A stretch of DNA of 64,000 nucleotides from NCBI GenBank assembly GCA_037140615.1, contig JBAXED010000002.1:1-64000 (forward strand). The letters run 5' to 3'. Below the pieces are notes generated by a model. It had not been told where the DNA came from. It was given only the letters and a program-made list of their open reading frames with translations, and did no database searches. The translations under genes were made by a program, and so were the position numbers. The stretch comes from CAINVV01 sp037140615 (GTDB lineage Bacteria; Bacteroidota; Bacteroidia; Bacteroidales; Prolixibacteraceae). Positions 26,888-35,389 of the stretch are shown in pieces. Position 1 is the stretch's first letter. Every line of letters starts with the position of its first letter.

Positions 26888-28036
26888 ATGAGAACAAATC
26901 CAACAAATGATAGTTTGAGATTTCGCCTCTTTTGGGCGCTACTTGCCTTCTTCAGTTTAGGAATTTCAAATTCCTTTTCCCAATCCAAAACTACCGTGAG
27001 TATAAAAGACGACAACTTTTATATTAACAATGAAATTACACTTAAGGGCAGAAAAATTGACACTGCTTCAATCGAAGGATTGCTTCCTAATTCCCGAATG
27101 GTGCAGGGGATCTTCGATGATCTGAATCCTGAAACCCGCAATTTGTGGAAATACCCCGATACCGGGATATGGGATCCCGATAGAAACACAAACGAATTTG
27201 TTTCTGCCATGCCGGATTGGAAAAAGCATGGTCTGCTTGCCTTTACCCTTAACTTGCAGGGCGGCAGTCCTACCGGATATGGCAACAAAGGATGGATCAA
27301 TCCCGGATTTTACAAGGATGGCAAAATCATGCCCGAATATTTTGCCCGATTGGAAAAGATCCTGAACAAAGCCGACAAACTTGGCATGGTAGTGATTCTG
27401 GGAATATTCTATTTTGGACAGGATGAAAATCTTTCAGATGAAAAAGCGATCAAAAATGCCGTAAGCAATACGATTGACTGGCTTTTCACGAAAGGTTACA
27501 GGAATGTACTGATCGAAATTAACAACGAATGCAATGTCAATTCTTATGAACACGACATCCTGAAACCAGATAGAGTAAGCGAATTGATTGAATTAGCGAA
27601 GAATAAGAAGCATCCAAAGGCTGGCTATCGATTTCTAGTATCAACCAGTTATGGCGGAAAGCATATTCCTCATCCAAACGTGGTCAAAACTGCCGATTTC
27701 CTCCTTTTGCATGGAAATGGTGCGGACCGGCCCGAAATTATTGCGCAAATGGTCACCGACACGAAAAAAGTGGAGGGATACCACACGATGCCAATCGTTT
27801 TCAACGAGGATGACCATTACAATTTCAATGAGCCGGTCAATAACATGCTTAACGCCTTTAAAGCCAGAGCCTCATGGGGATTTTTCGATTTCAGGAAGAG
27901 AGGTGAAACACTTAAAGCCGGAGATCAAACCTTTCAGGAAGGATACCAAAGTATACCGGTTGATTGGACTATTAACTCACAACGAAAAAAAGATTTTTTC
28001 GAGCTGCTTTCAAAAATATCTTATAACAATCAATAA
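26888..28036 (+). CDS. Glycoside hydrolase clan A (GH5-like) TIM-barrel enzyme
   Basis: 382 residues with a signal peptide ending near NSFSQ. The barrel shows VVILGIFYFGQDE, an acid/base candidate in NVLIEINNECN (E about 214) and a nucleophile candidate in MPIVFNEDDHYNF (E about 306), the strand-4 and strand-7 glutamates of clan A retaining hydrolases. The LLLHGN strand lies between. I cannot assign the numbered family; it is cellulase-like in the broad sense only. It starts 9 bases after the PL8 remnant and ends 11 bases before the GH29 gene, a tight operon arrangement. The beta-linked sugar it would cut is unknown. Confidence 0.72.
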   Translation: MRTNPTNDSLRFRLFWALLAFFSLGISNSFSQSKTTVSIKDDNFYINNEITLKGRKIDTASIEGLLPNSRMVQGIFDDLNPETRNLWKYPDTGIWDPDRNTNEFVSAMPDWKKHGLLAFTLNLQGGSPTGYGNKGWINPGFYKDGKIMPEYFARLEKILNKADKLGMVVILGIFYFGQDENLSDEKAIKNAVSNTIDWLFTKGYRNVLIEINNECNVNSYEHDILKPDRVSELIELAKNKKHPKAGYRFLVSTSYGGKHIPHPNVVKTADFLLLHGNGADRPEIIAQMVTDTKKVEGYHTMPIVFNEDDHYNFNEPVNNMLNAFKARASWGFFDFRKRGETLKAGDQTFQEGYQSIPVDWTINSQRKKDFFELLSKISYNNQ

Positions 28037-28047
28037 AATTTATCCGA

Positions 28048-29481
28048 ATGAAAAAGATTTTGTTATTCTTGTTGGTATCTGTGCTATTTCTCCAGTTAAC
28101 CTTCAGTCAGGAGAGCAAAGAAGCCCGCGACAAAAGAATGCAGTGGTGGCGCGAAGCCCGCTTTGGCCTGTTTATCCACTGGGGACCCTATGCAGTCTGG
28201 GGTGGAGTCTACCACGGCAACGAACAGAAAAGAGGTGGTGCAGAGTGGATCATGAATCGATGCAAAATCCCTGTTGCTGAATACCAACAAGCTGCCTCCA
28301 CCTTTAATCCGGTCAAGTATGATGCAGAATCCTGGGTACTGATGGCCAAGGATGCAGGCATGAAATACATCATTATTACCTCCAAACACCACGATGGGTT
28401 TGCCATGTTCAAATCCAATGCCAGCAAGTTCAATATTGTCGATTTCACTCCTTACAAAAAAGATGTGCTCGAAGCTTTGGCCAAAGCCTGCAAAAAGCAC
28501 AACATGAAACTGGGATTTTACTATTCACAGGCACAGGATTGGAACAATCCGGGCGGAGCAGTTGCTCGAAAAGTAGCCAAAGAAGGATGGGAAAACCCTG
28601 ATTCTGCAAGGATCGACGCTTTTACCGCAGCGAACAAAGGGCATTGGGATCCGGCACAACTAACCTCCACCATGGATGAATACATCAACAGGGTAGCCAT
28701 TCCTCAGGTGAAAGAATTGATGACCAATTATGGCGAAGTAGCAGTACTTTGGTGGGACACTCCAACCAACATGACCGATGAGAATGCCGTTAAGCTCCAG
28801 GCTTTGCTGAAGCTACAACCGAAAATTATCACCAACGACCGGCTCAAGCGCCCCAACTTCCCGGGTGATACCGGCACGCCCGAGCAAAAAATTCCGGGTG
28901 CCGACGAGGTGGATGGCAAAGATTGGGAGACCTGCATGACCATGAATGGAACCTGGGGCTACAGAACCAACGACGACAAGTGGAAATCACCGGAGACACT
29001 CATCCGTAACCTTTGCGACATCGCTTCCAAAGGTGGCAATTATCTCCTCAATGTTGGTCCGGATGCACTTGGTCAAATTCCTCAGCCAAGCATCGACAGA
29101 CTAAAGGCCGTAGGTGCCTGGATGAAGGTTAACGGAGAAGCTATTTATGCAACACATGCCTCCCCCATCGGGATTATGCCCTGGGGCCGTTGCACAAAAA
29201 AAGAGATAAAAGGGAACAGCGTGCTCTATTTTTCTGTCTTCGAATGGCCAAAAGATGGACAATTGGTCATTCCCGGATTGGATAAAAAAGTCATTTCTGC
29301 CAAGTTACTGGCAGATGGAACATCCCTAAAAACTTCCAACTCACCAGCCGGAATGGTCATCATGGTTCCTGACAAAGCTCCGGATGCCATAGCTTCTGTC
29401 ATCAAGGTAACGATAAAAGGCTCAGTCTCTCCGGTAAAGACAGGAGAAACAAAGAAAATGAAAACAGGAGCACTGGATTAA
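28048..29481 (+). CDS. GH29 alpha-L-fucosidase
   Basis: 477 residues with a signal peptide ending near LTFSQ. Clear GH29 motifs: WWREARFGLFIHWGPYAVWGG, ITSKHHDGFAMF, KLGFYYSQAQDW, the nucleophile in VLWWDTP (D237), ETCMTMNGTWGY and GGNYLLNVGPD. GH29 enzymes are retaining exo-acting alpha-L-fucosidases, acting in the periplasm or on the surface. The length is usual for single-domain members; no carbohydrate-binding module is present. Together with the GH95 enzyme encoded 61 bases downstream it indicates an alpha-L-fucose (or L-galactose) decorated substrate. The exact linkage is not predictable. Confidence 0.93.
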   Translation: MKKILLFLLVSVLFLQLTFSQESKEARDKRMQWWREARFGLFIHWGPYAVWGGVYHGNEQKRGGAEWIMNRCKIPVAEYQQAASTFNPVKYDAESWVLMAKDAGMKYIIITSKHHDGFAMFKSNASKFNIVDFTPYKKDVLEALAKACKKHNMKLGFYYSQAQDWNNPGGAVARKVAKEGWENPDSARIDAFTAANKGHWDPAQLTSTMDEYINRVAIPQVKELMTNYGEVAVLWWDTPTNMTDENAVKLQALLKLQPKIITNDRLKRPNFPGDTGTPEQKIPGADEVDGKDWETCMTMNGTWGYRTNDDKWKSPETLIRNLCDIASKGGNYLLNVGPDALGQIPQPSIDRLKAVGAWMKVNGEAIYATHASPIGIMPWGRCTKKEIKGNSVLYFSVFEWPKDGQLVIPGLDKKVISAKLLADGTSLKTSNSPAGMVIMVPDKAPDAIASVIKVTIKGSVSPVKTGETKKMKTGALD

Positions 29482-29542
29482 TCATAACAGTGATCTACCA
29501 TCGCAATAACAACTGATAGATCATGCAAACTGACCATAAGGA

Positions 29543-32086
29543 ATGAAGAAGTTATGTCACATCTTGTTTTATCTTCTTTCAATAGCTTGTGCACTTAAAG
29601 CTCAGCAGAAAACTCAACCTCTCGAACTATGGTACAATCAACCTGCCAAAATTTGGGAAGAAGCCCTGCCGCTAGGCAATGGCACTACCGGAGCGATGGT
29701 TTTCGGAGGTATCAACAACGAGCACTATGCTCTCAATGATCATACCCTCTGGTCTGGATCGCCCATTCCCGGTAACAAAGCCAAGGGACCGGAAATTCTG
29801 CCAAAAGTCAGGGAGGCGATTTTTAACGGTGAATATGGTCAGGCCGCAACCCTATGGAAAGGCATGCACGGTCCATATTCGGCCAGGTATCTTCCTCTGG
29901 GTGACCTGGTCCTCAAATACGCTTTCGCAGATACGCTTGCTCAAGATTATAAACAGAGTCTGAACCTGGAAGATGCGCTTTCCACGGTAGTTTTTACCAA
30001 AGACGGGGTGACTTACAAACGCGAATCCTTTGTCAGTTTTCCGGATCAGGCCATGGTGGTAAAATTATCTGCCTCTTCGGGAAAGAAAATTTCATTTGAA
30101 GCCTCTTTAACTTCCAAACTACGGTACACCATCCGCGTTGTGGCTCCTGATCTACTCATCCTCACCGGCAAAGCACCCAAATATGTGGCTCACCGCAACG
30201 ATGAACCACAGCAAATTGTCTACGACGAACCGGGTGGAGAAGGAATGACCTTCGAAATTCATCTCAAACTCATTCCCAAAGGAGGAACACTGGTATCAAC
30301 CGATCATTCAATCAGCGTAAAAAATGCAGATGAGGTGGTACTCTTAATGACCGAGGCTACCAGCTTCAATGGCTTCGATAAATCACCGGGAAAAGAGGGG
30401 AAAGATCCTGCCGTGATAGCCAAACAGCGACTTTCCAAGGCCTCCTCCTATTCTTACCAGGAATTGCGCAACAGGCATTTGAAGGATTACCGGAACCTGT
30501 TTCAAAGGGTAGACCTCAATTTGGGATCGCAAAAATCGGATGTTCCGACAGACGAAAGAATGCTTGCATACAACAAAGGCCAATCCGACAATGGCTTGGT
30601 GGCACTATATTTCCAATACGGCCGTTACCTGATGATCGCTTCATCCAGACCTGGAACTCCGCCAACCAACCTTCAGGGAATCTGGAACCAGCTCGTGCAA
30701 CCTCCATGGGGAAGCAACTATACCACCAATATCAACACGGAGATGAATTACTGGCCGGCCGAGCAAACCAACCTTTCTGAATGCCATGAACCACTTTTAA
30801 GTTTCTTGAAAGAGCTGGCAGTTAACGGAGCCCAGACAGCCAAAATTAATTATGGGATTCAGTCGGGCTGGCTTGTCCACCACAATTCAGATATCTGGGC
30901 CAAGACTTCTCCAACCGGAGGGGAGGACTGGGATCCTCGGGGAGCACCTCGCTGGTCGGCCTGGCCAATGGGTGGTGCCTGGTTTTGCCGGCATCTATGG
31001 GAACACTATCAATATACCGGCGATAAGCTCTTTTTGGAAAAGCAGGCGTGGCCATTGATGAAAGGGGCAGCCGAATTTTGCCTGGCCTGGCTGGTCGAAG
31101 ACAAAAACGGACTTTTGGTTACCAATCCGGGATCATCGCCGGAGAACACCTTCAAAGTGGATGGCAAAGTCTACGAAATTTCCATGGCATCCACGATGGA
31201 TATGTCAATCATCCGCGAACTGTTCTCCAACTGTTTGCAGGCGTCTCGTGAGCTTAAGACAGATCCCGAATTTGCAGTCCGGCTTGAAAAAGCCATTCCA
31301 AAACTTTATCCATTCCACATTGGCCAATACGGTCAAATCCAGGAATGGTTCAAAGACTGGGACGACCCCAAAGACACACACAGGCATATCTCTCATCTCT
31401 TCAGCCTTTATCCGGGTAACATGATCACCCCTGAGTACACACCTGAGTTGGCAAAAGCAGCGAAACAGACACTTATTCATCGTGGCGATGTGAGCACAGG
31501 CTGGTCAATGGCCTGGAAAATCAACTGGTGGGCCCGACTAAAAGATGGGGACCATGCCCTGAAAATCCTGAAAGACGGATTGCAGTACATCGGCTCAAAA
31601 TCCAGCAAAAATGGAGGCGGAGGCTCATACCCCAACCTTTTCTGCTCCTGTCCGCCGTTCCAGATCGATGGGAATTTTGGCGGGACTGCCGGTATAGCCG
31701 AAATGCTGGTGCAAAGTCACGAAGGATTTATTCATTTGCTTCCGGCTTTGCCGGCAGAATGGCCCGATGGAGAAGTAAAAGGTCTGGTCACAAGGGGCGG
31801 TTTCGTGGTTGACATGAAATGGCAAAAAGGCAAACTTACAGCGGCCACAATCACTTCCAAGTTGGGAGGCAAATGCCGGATCAAAGTGGCAGAAAATCCT
31901 GCCTGCAAAGAAGCCGATCTGAAAACAGCCTTAGGCAGAAATAGCAATCCACTGATGCAGCAACCTGATCCGGTGGCATTCGAAAACAATAGCAAAACCG
32001 ATGCAGTTGAACTACCTTTGACAAAAGGAAACTTATACGAATGGCAAACAACATCCGGCAAAACATACCATCTGAATTTTAATTAA
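29543..32086 (+). CDS. GH95 alpha-L-fucosidase / alpha-L-galactosidase
   Basis: 847 residues with a signal peptide ending near ALKAQ. GH95 features: LWYNQPAKIWEEALPLGNGT at the start of the N-terminal beta-domain, SSRPGTPPTNLQGIWN, NINTEMNYWPAEQTNL, WVHHNSDIW-like VHHNSDIWAKTSP, HRHISHLFSLYPG, and the catalytic-region CPPFQIDGNFGG (D709). These inverting enzymes remove terminal alpha-1,2-L-fucose, or alpha-L-galactose in some PUL members. The toroidal catalytic domain spans about 290-690, with a C-terminal beta-domain after it. The two fucosidase families next to each other suggest two different fucosyl linkages or sequential trimming. Confidence 0.93.
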   Translation: MKKLCHILFYLLSIACALKAQQKTQPLELWYNQPAKIWEEALPLGNGTTGAMVFGGINNEHYALNDHTLWSGSPIPGNKAKGPEILPKVREAIFNGEYGQAATLWKGMHGPYSARYLPLGDLVLKYAFADTLAQDYKQSLNLEDALSTVVFTKDGVTYKRESFVSFPDQAMVVKLSASSGKKISFEASLTSKLRYTIRVVAPDLLILTGKAPKYVAHRNDEPQQIVYDEPGGEGMTFEIHLKLIPKGGTLVSTDHSISVKNADEVVLLMTEATSFNGFDKSPGKEGKDPAVIAKQRLSKASSYSYQELRNRHLKDYRNLFQRVDLNLGSQKSDVPTDERMLAYNKGQSDNGLVALYFQYGRYLMIASSRPGTPPTNLQGIWNQLVQPPWGSNYTTNINTEMNYWPAEQTNLSECHEPLLSFLKELAVNGAQTAKINYGIQSGWLVHHNSDIWAKTSPTGGEDWDPRGAPRWSAWPMGGAWFCRHLWEHYQYTGDKLFLEKQAWPLMKGAAEFCLAWLVEDKNGLLVTNPGSSPENTFKVDGKVYEISMASTMDMSIIRELFSNCLQASRELKTDPEFAVRLEKAIPKLYPFHIGQYGQIQEWFKDWDDPKDTHRHISHLFSLYPGNMITPEYTPELAKAAKQTLIHRGDVSTGWSMAWKINWWARLKDGDHALKILKDGLQYIGSKSSKNGGGGSYPNLFCSCPPFQIDGNFGGTAGIAEMLVQSHEGFIHLLPALPAEWPDGEVKGLVTRGGFVVDMKWQKGKLTAATITSKLGGKCRIKVAENPACKEADLKTALGRNSNPLMQQPDPVAFENNSKTDAVELPLTKGNLYEWQTTSGKTYHLNFN

Positions 32087-32112
32087 TTGAAAATAAACTA
32101 AATAAGCCAACA

Positions 32113-33093
32113 ATGAACACTTCTTCAAAAACAGCCAATCTTCATCAAGCACCGGTTCCTGAGCGGAGCCGAAGGGTCCGGGGAGTCCCTTCCATCGCTA
32201 AACGTTCATCGGTCCCTGAGCGGAGTCGAAGGGTCCAGGGAGTCCCTTCCATCACATTGATCCTTCTGCTACTTTTCTTCGCTCCCTCCCTCTTTGCTGC
32301 TTCCCTATTCACTCCCCCTCTCCTCCCAACAGATCCGGTCAGATACCTTCAGCCAATCTTTGAAAAAGTCGAAATCCAAAAAGACATCGAATTTGGCGAG
32401 TCAACCAATTTCGAAGGAAAAACCGAGAAATTATTGCTCGATGTATATTCCCCCGAAGGTGATAAAGCCAATAAAAGACCGGTCATTCTTTGGTTTCATG
32501 GGGGTGGTTTCAGACCCGGAAACGACAAAACACAAAGCTATATTGTAAAACTGGCCACCGATTTTGCGCAAAGAGGATATGTCTGTGTCTCGGTCAATTA
32601 CCGGGTGAGAACCGTCCCGAAAGACGATAAAAAAGGAACAATGACAGACGCCCTGGCAGATGCCATGAAAGGATTGAGCTGGATCCGTTCGAACCAAAAA
32701 CAGTTGAAAATTGATTTAAAGAAAATCATTGTTGGCGGAGGTTCAGCAGGCGGAATGCTGGCAGTAAATTTTTGTTTCAAAGACCAAACATCCGAAGAAA
32801 AATGGGACAAGAGTGGTATCATCGGATTGGTTGATCTTTGGGGAAGTCCCGAACCTGACTATATGTTCTCTACCACTGACAAGCAGGATCCTCCAACCAT
32901 TATCATTCATGGCACCGCCGACAAATTGGTCCCTTTTGAAAATTCCGTGCGATTACAAAAAGAACTGGAATCCCAAAAGATAAAAAACGAACTGGTTACC
33001 ATCGAAGGCGGAGAACACACGCCGGTCAAATTTTACGGCGATTTCGTTGAAAAAATAGCTTCATTTATCTATGCACTTCATACAAAAAAATAA
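32113..33093 (+). CDS. Alpha/beta-hydrolase carbohydrate esterase-like, with repeat-derived N-terminal extension
   Basis: 326 residues in the Abhydrolase_3/BD-FAE-like esterase group: oxyanion motif WFHGGGFRPG, nucleophile elbow VGGGSAGGML, acid-side HGTADKLVPF and the catalytic His in EGGEHTPVKF. Such enzymes remove acetyl or feruloyl groups from glycans. The first ~48 residues are abnormal: two copies of PVPERSRRVnGVPSI-like sequence, encoded by a duplicated 43-base element, precede a hydrophobic signal segment (ILLLLFFAPSLFAAS). The native start may be the TTG at 32257, just upstream of that segment, if the extended N-terminus is not tolerated. It is co-directional with GH95, 26 bases away. 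Confidence 0.8.
   Translation: MNTSSKTANLHQAPVPERSRRVRGVPSIAKRSSVPERSRRVQGVPSITLILLLLFFAPSLFAASLFTPPLLPTDPVRYLQPIFEKVEIQKDIEFGESTNFEGKTEKLLLDVYSPEGDKANKRPVILWFHGGGFRPGNDKTQSYIVKLATDFAQRGYVCVSVNYRVRTVPKDDKKGTMTDALADAMKGLSWIRSNQKQLKIDLKKIIVGGGSAGGMLAVNFCFKDQTSEEKWDKSGIIGLVDLWGSPEPDYMFSTTDKQDPPTIIIHGTADKLVPFENSVRLQKELESQKIKNELVTIEGGEHTPVKFYGDFVEKIASFIYALHTKK
32154..32253 (+). repeat. Two copies of a 43-base element inside the esterase signal-peptide region
   Basis: Copies at 32154-32196 and 32211-32253 begin GGTYCCTGAGCGGAGYCGAA and end AGTCCCTTCCATC, differing at a few positions, with a 14-base spacer. Translated in frame they give VPERSRRV-type peptides. Sequences of the CCTGAGCGGAGTCGAAGGG kind are dispersed repeats in many environmental bacterial genomes (from memory). 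The insertion keeps the frame of the host gene. Confidence 0.85.
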
Positions 33094-33158
33094 CCGCAGA
33101 GAGCCGCAAAGAAATCGCAGAGAAGGCATTTCGGAATTTCTTTGCGGTCATCCGCGGT
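33093..33158. repeat. Inverted repeat of the CCGCAAAGAA type in the gap before the second GH31
   Basis: CCGCAAAGAAAT (33104-33115) pairs with ATTTCTTTGCGG (33136-33147) around a 20-base loop; an outer ACCGC/GCGGT pair extends it. The unit also contains direct copies of CGCAGAGA/CGCAAAGA, the kind of degenerate repeat often scattered in Bacteroidota intergenic regions. It may also act as terminator or mRNA stabiliser. Confidence 0.6.
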
Positions 33159-33207
33159 GAAAATTTAACTACTTCTGTATCATCATTCCTTCATCTATAG
33201 AGATATT

Positions 33208-35355
33208 ATGCAATCAAGATTTCTAACCATTTTGTTTCTGATTTTCCTTCTGGGCTCTGCATCAGTTAAAGCTCAGAACCCAACCTGGAATGAAATTGCA
33301 CCCGGCATTTGGAAATCAGTTGTCGGCATTCCCGATAAATTCGATTTACTGAAGGCGGCTGGGGCTCAGCCTAACTTTGATGCGATATCAAGACTAGGAA
33401 ATGCTGTCTTCCCATTGCCGGAAACGGGTATCGTTACAACGCTTGCCGACGGAAAAACCTATCTGCGCTTTCCTCTGGTAAAAGGCGAGCAATTGTATGG
33501 CTTCGGACTAAATTTCAAAACGGTGCAGCAGCGCGGCAAAATCCTGCAGCTGCATGTCGACCATTATGGCGGCACAGATAATGGCCGCACCCATGCTCCG
33601 GTACCTTTTTATGTCTCCGACCGGGGATACGGCGTCTTTGTCAACAGTGCCCGGTACATCACAGTCTATGCAGGAACCGCAGTGCGCAGGGATAGTCCGG
33701 AAGCACCTTCCCCCCGCGACCGAAATACTGACAAAAAATGGAGTGCCCAACCCTATTCCGATGCGGTAGAGATGGTTGTTCCAACTACCGGGACTGAGGT
33801 TTACCTGTTTGCTGGTCCGACGCCGCTCGATGTTGTGCGACGATTCAACCTTTTCAACGGAGGGGGCTGCCTGCCTCCCCGCTGGGGATTAGGCTTCACC
33901 CAAAGGGTTAAGTCGCTATACACCGCCGACCAGGTGATTGAAGAAGCCAATGCATTTGCTGAAAAAGGATATCCACTGGATTTCATCGGACTCGAACCGG
34001 GCTGGCAAAGCAAATCCTATCCATGCACGTTCGAATGGGACAAAACACGATTCCCTGATCCGGCCGGTTTCGTGAAAACAATGAAAGAAATGAGAATCCG
34101 GCTCAACCTCTGGACCAATCCATACATTTCGCCCGAGTCGCCAATTTATCAGCAAATCAAACCGCTGACCGGTTCCCATACCGTTTGGGGTGGTGCGGTA
34201 GCCGATCTTACCTTGCCCGAGGCACAGAAAATAATGGTCGGACAAATGAGCAAAAACCAGGTCAGCATTGGAGTGAGCGGCTATAAAGTGGATGAATGCG
34301 ATGGGTATGATCGCTGGCTATGGCCTGATGTCGCAACATTCCCTTCAGGCAATAGTGCTGAACAGCTGAGACAAACCTACGGCGTACTGTTGCAAAAAAT
34401 GACATATGACCTCTATCACCTTCAAAACAAACGAACCTTCGGACTCGTCAGGGCTTCCAATGCTGGAGGCTCCTCCTTTCCGTATGTCATCTACAACGAT
34501 TACTACAGTCACGAAGATTTTATCACGGCACTGATCAACAGCAGCTTTGCCGGTGTTCTCTGGACCCCTGAAGTGCGCGGTTCCAAGACCGGCGAAGAGT
34601 GGGTACGCCGGATGCAAACCGTCTGCTTTTCCCCGATGGCCATGATCAACGCCTGGTCGGATGGGACAAAGCCCTGGTCTTTCCCCGAAGTTGAGAAGGA
34701 GGTGAAAGCGATTGCGCTGTTGCGGATGCAGCTGATGCCCTATTTCTACTCAGAGTTTGCCAAATATCATTTCGAAGGTACCCCTCCCTTCCGCGCAATG
34801 AACCTGGAGGCGGGTTTTGGCAGCAAGCAATCTACCGAACTAGAAAATGCCAATCTCAGCGAGAACCCATACCTGGAAGCAGTCGGGAAAGAGGTCAAAG
34901 ACCAGTACATGGCAGGAGAATCCTTGCTCGTTGCACCACTTTTTAAAGGCCAAAATGAACGAAGTGTGATCCTCCCGAAAGGGAAATGGTATGATTTTTA
35001 TACAGGGAAATTTGCAGGAGATGGCGAAGTAATCAAAGTATCAGCTGGAATAGATAAGATTCCGGTGTTTGTCAAAGACGGAGGAATAATCCCGATGATG
35101 CCGCCGATGTTGCATGCTCCGGTATCGGGGGAAAAATTCGATCTAGAAATCCGGTATTACGGCTCACTACCGGGAAACTACCGCCTTTATGACGATGACG
35201 GTGAAACATTTAATTATGAAAATGGGGATTTCTCCTGGCGAACAATCACTGTTTCTTCCGGCAAAAAGGGTAAATTAGCAGGCAATGTTACGGACGCAGA
35301 AAAAGGCAAACCAGACAATATCGGCAAGGTCTCCTGGAAATTTATGACCGAATAA
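33208..35355 (+). CDS. Glycoside hydrolase family 31 enzyme, full length
   Basis: 715 residues with a signal peptide ending near SVKAQ. The N-terminal beta-domain has LYGFGLNFKTVQQRG and PFYVSDRGYGVFVNS; the barrel has WGLGFTQRVKSLYTADQ, the nucleophile in SGYKVDECDGYD (D362), FGLVRASNAG and GVLWTPEVRGSKTGEEWVRR; then the C-terminal beta-domains (ESLLVAPLFKGQNERSV, YDDDGETFNYENG). In place of the canonical IGGF acid/base loop there is TPEVRG, so this is a special GH31 subgroup with uncertain specificity. It is distinct from the compact GH31 at 11283-12911. It is preceded by a repeat-bearing 114-base gap, so it may start a separate transcript. Confidence 0.88.
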   Translation: MQSRFLTILFLIFLLGSASVKAQNPTWNEIAPGIWKSVVGIPDKFDLLKAAGAQPNFDAISRLGNAVFPLPETGIVTTLADGKTYLRFPLVKGEQLYGFGLNFKTVQQRGKILQLHVDHYGGTDNGRTHAPVPFYVSDRGYGVFVNSARYITVYAGTAVRRDSPEAPSPRDRNTDKKWSAQPYSDAVEMVVPTTGTEVYLFAGPTPLDVVRRFNLFNGGGCLPPRWGLGFTQRVKSLYTADQVIEEANAFAEKGYPLDFIGLEPGWQSKSYPCTFEWDKTRFPDPAGFVKTMKEMRIRLNLWTNPYISPESPIYQQIKPLTGSHTVWGGAVADLTLPEAQKIMVGQMSKNQVSIGVSGYKVDECDGYDRWLWPDVATFPSGNSAEQLRQTYGVLLQKMTYDLYHLQNKRTFGLVRASNAGGSSFPYVIYNDYYSHEDFITALINSSFAGVLWTPEVRGSKTGEEWVRRMQTVCFSPMAMINAWSDGTKPWSFPEVEKEVKAIALLRMQLMPYFYSEFAKYHFEGTPPFRAMNLEAGFGSKQSTELENANLSENPYLEAVGKEVKDQYMAGESLLVAPLFKGQNERSVILPKGKWYDFYTGKFAGDGEVIKVSAGIDKIPVFVKDGGIIPMMPPMLHAPVSGEKFDLEIRYYGSLPGNYRLYDDDGETFNYENGDFSWRTITVSSGKKGKLAGNVTDAEKGKPDNIGKVSWKFMTE

Positions 35356-35389
35356 TTAATTGATTTCAAATAGTTGAATACATCCAGTC

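Noticed and set aside
29482..29542. TGATCTA/TAGATCA inverted repeat between the GH29 and GH95 genes as an operator.
   Set aside because: Seven-base arms with a 19-base spacer are expected by chance in AT-rich gaps.
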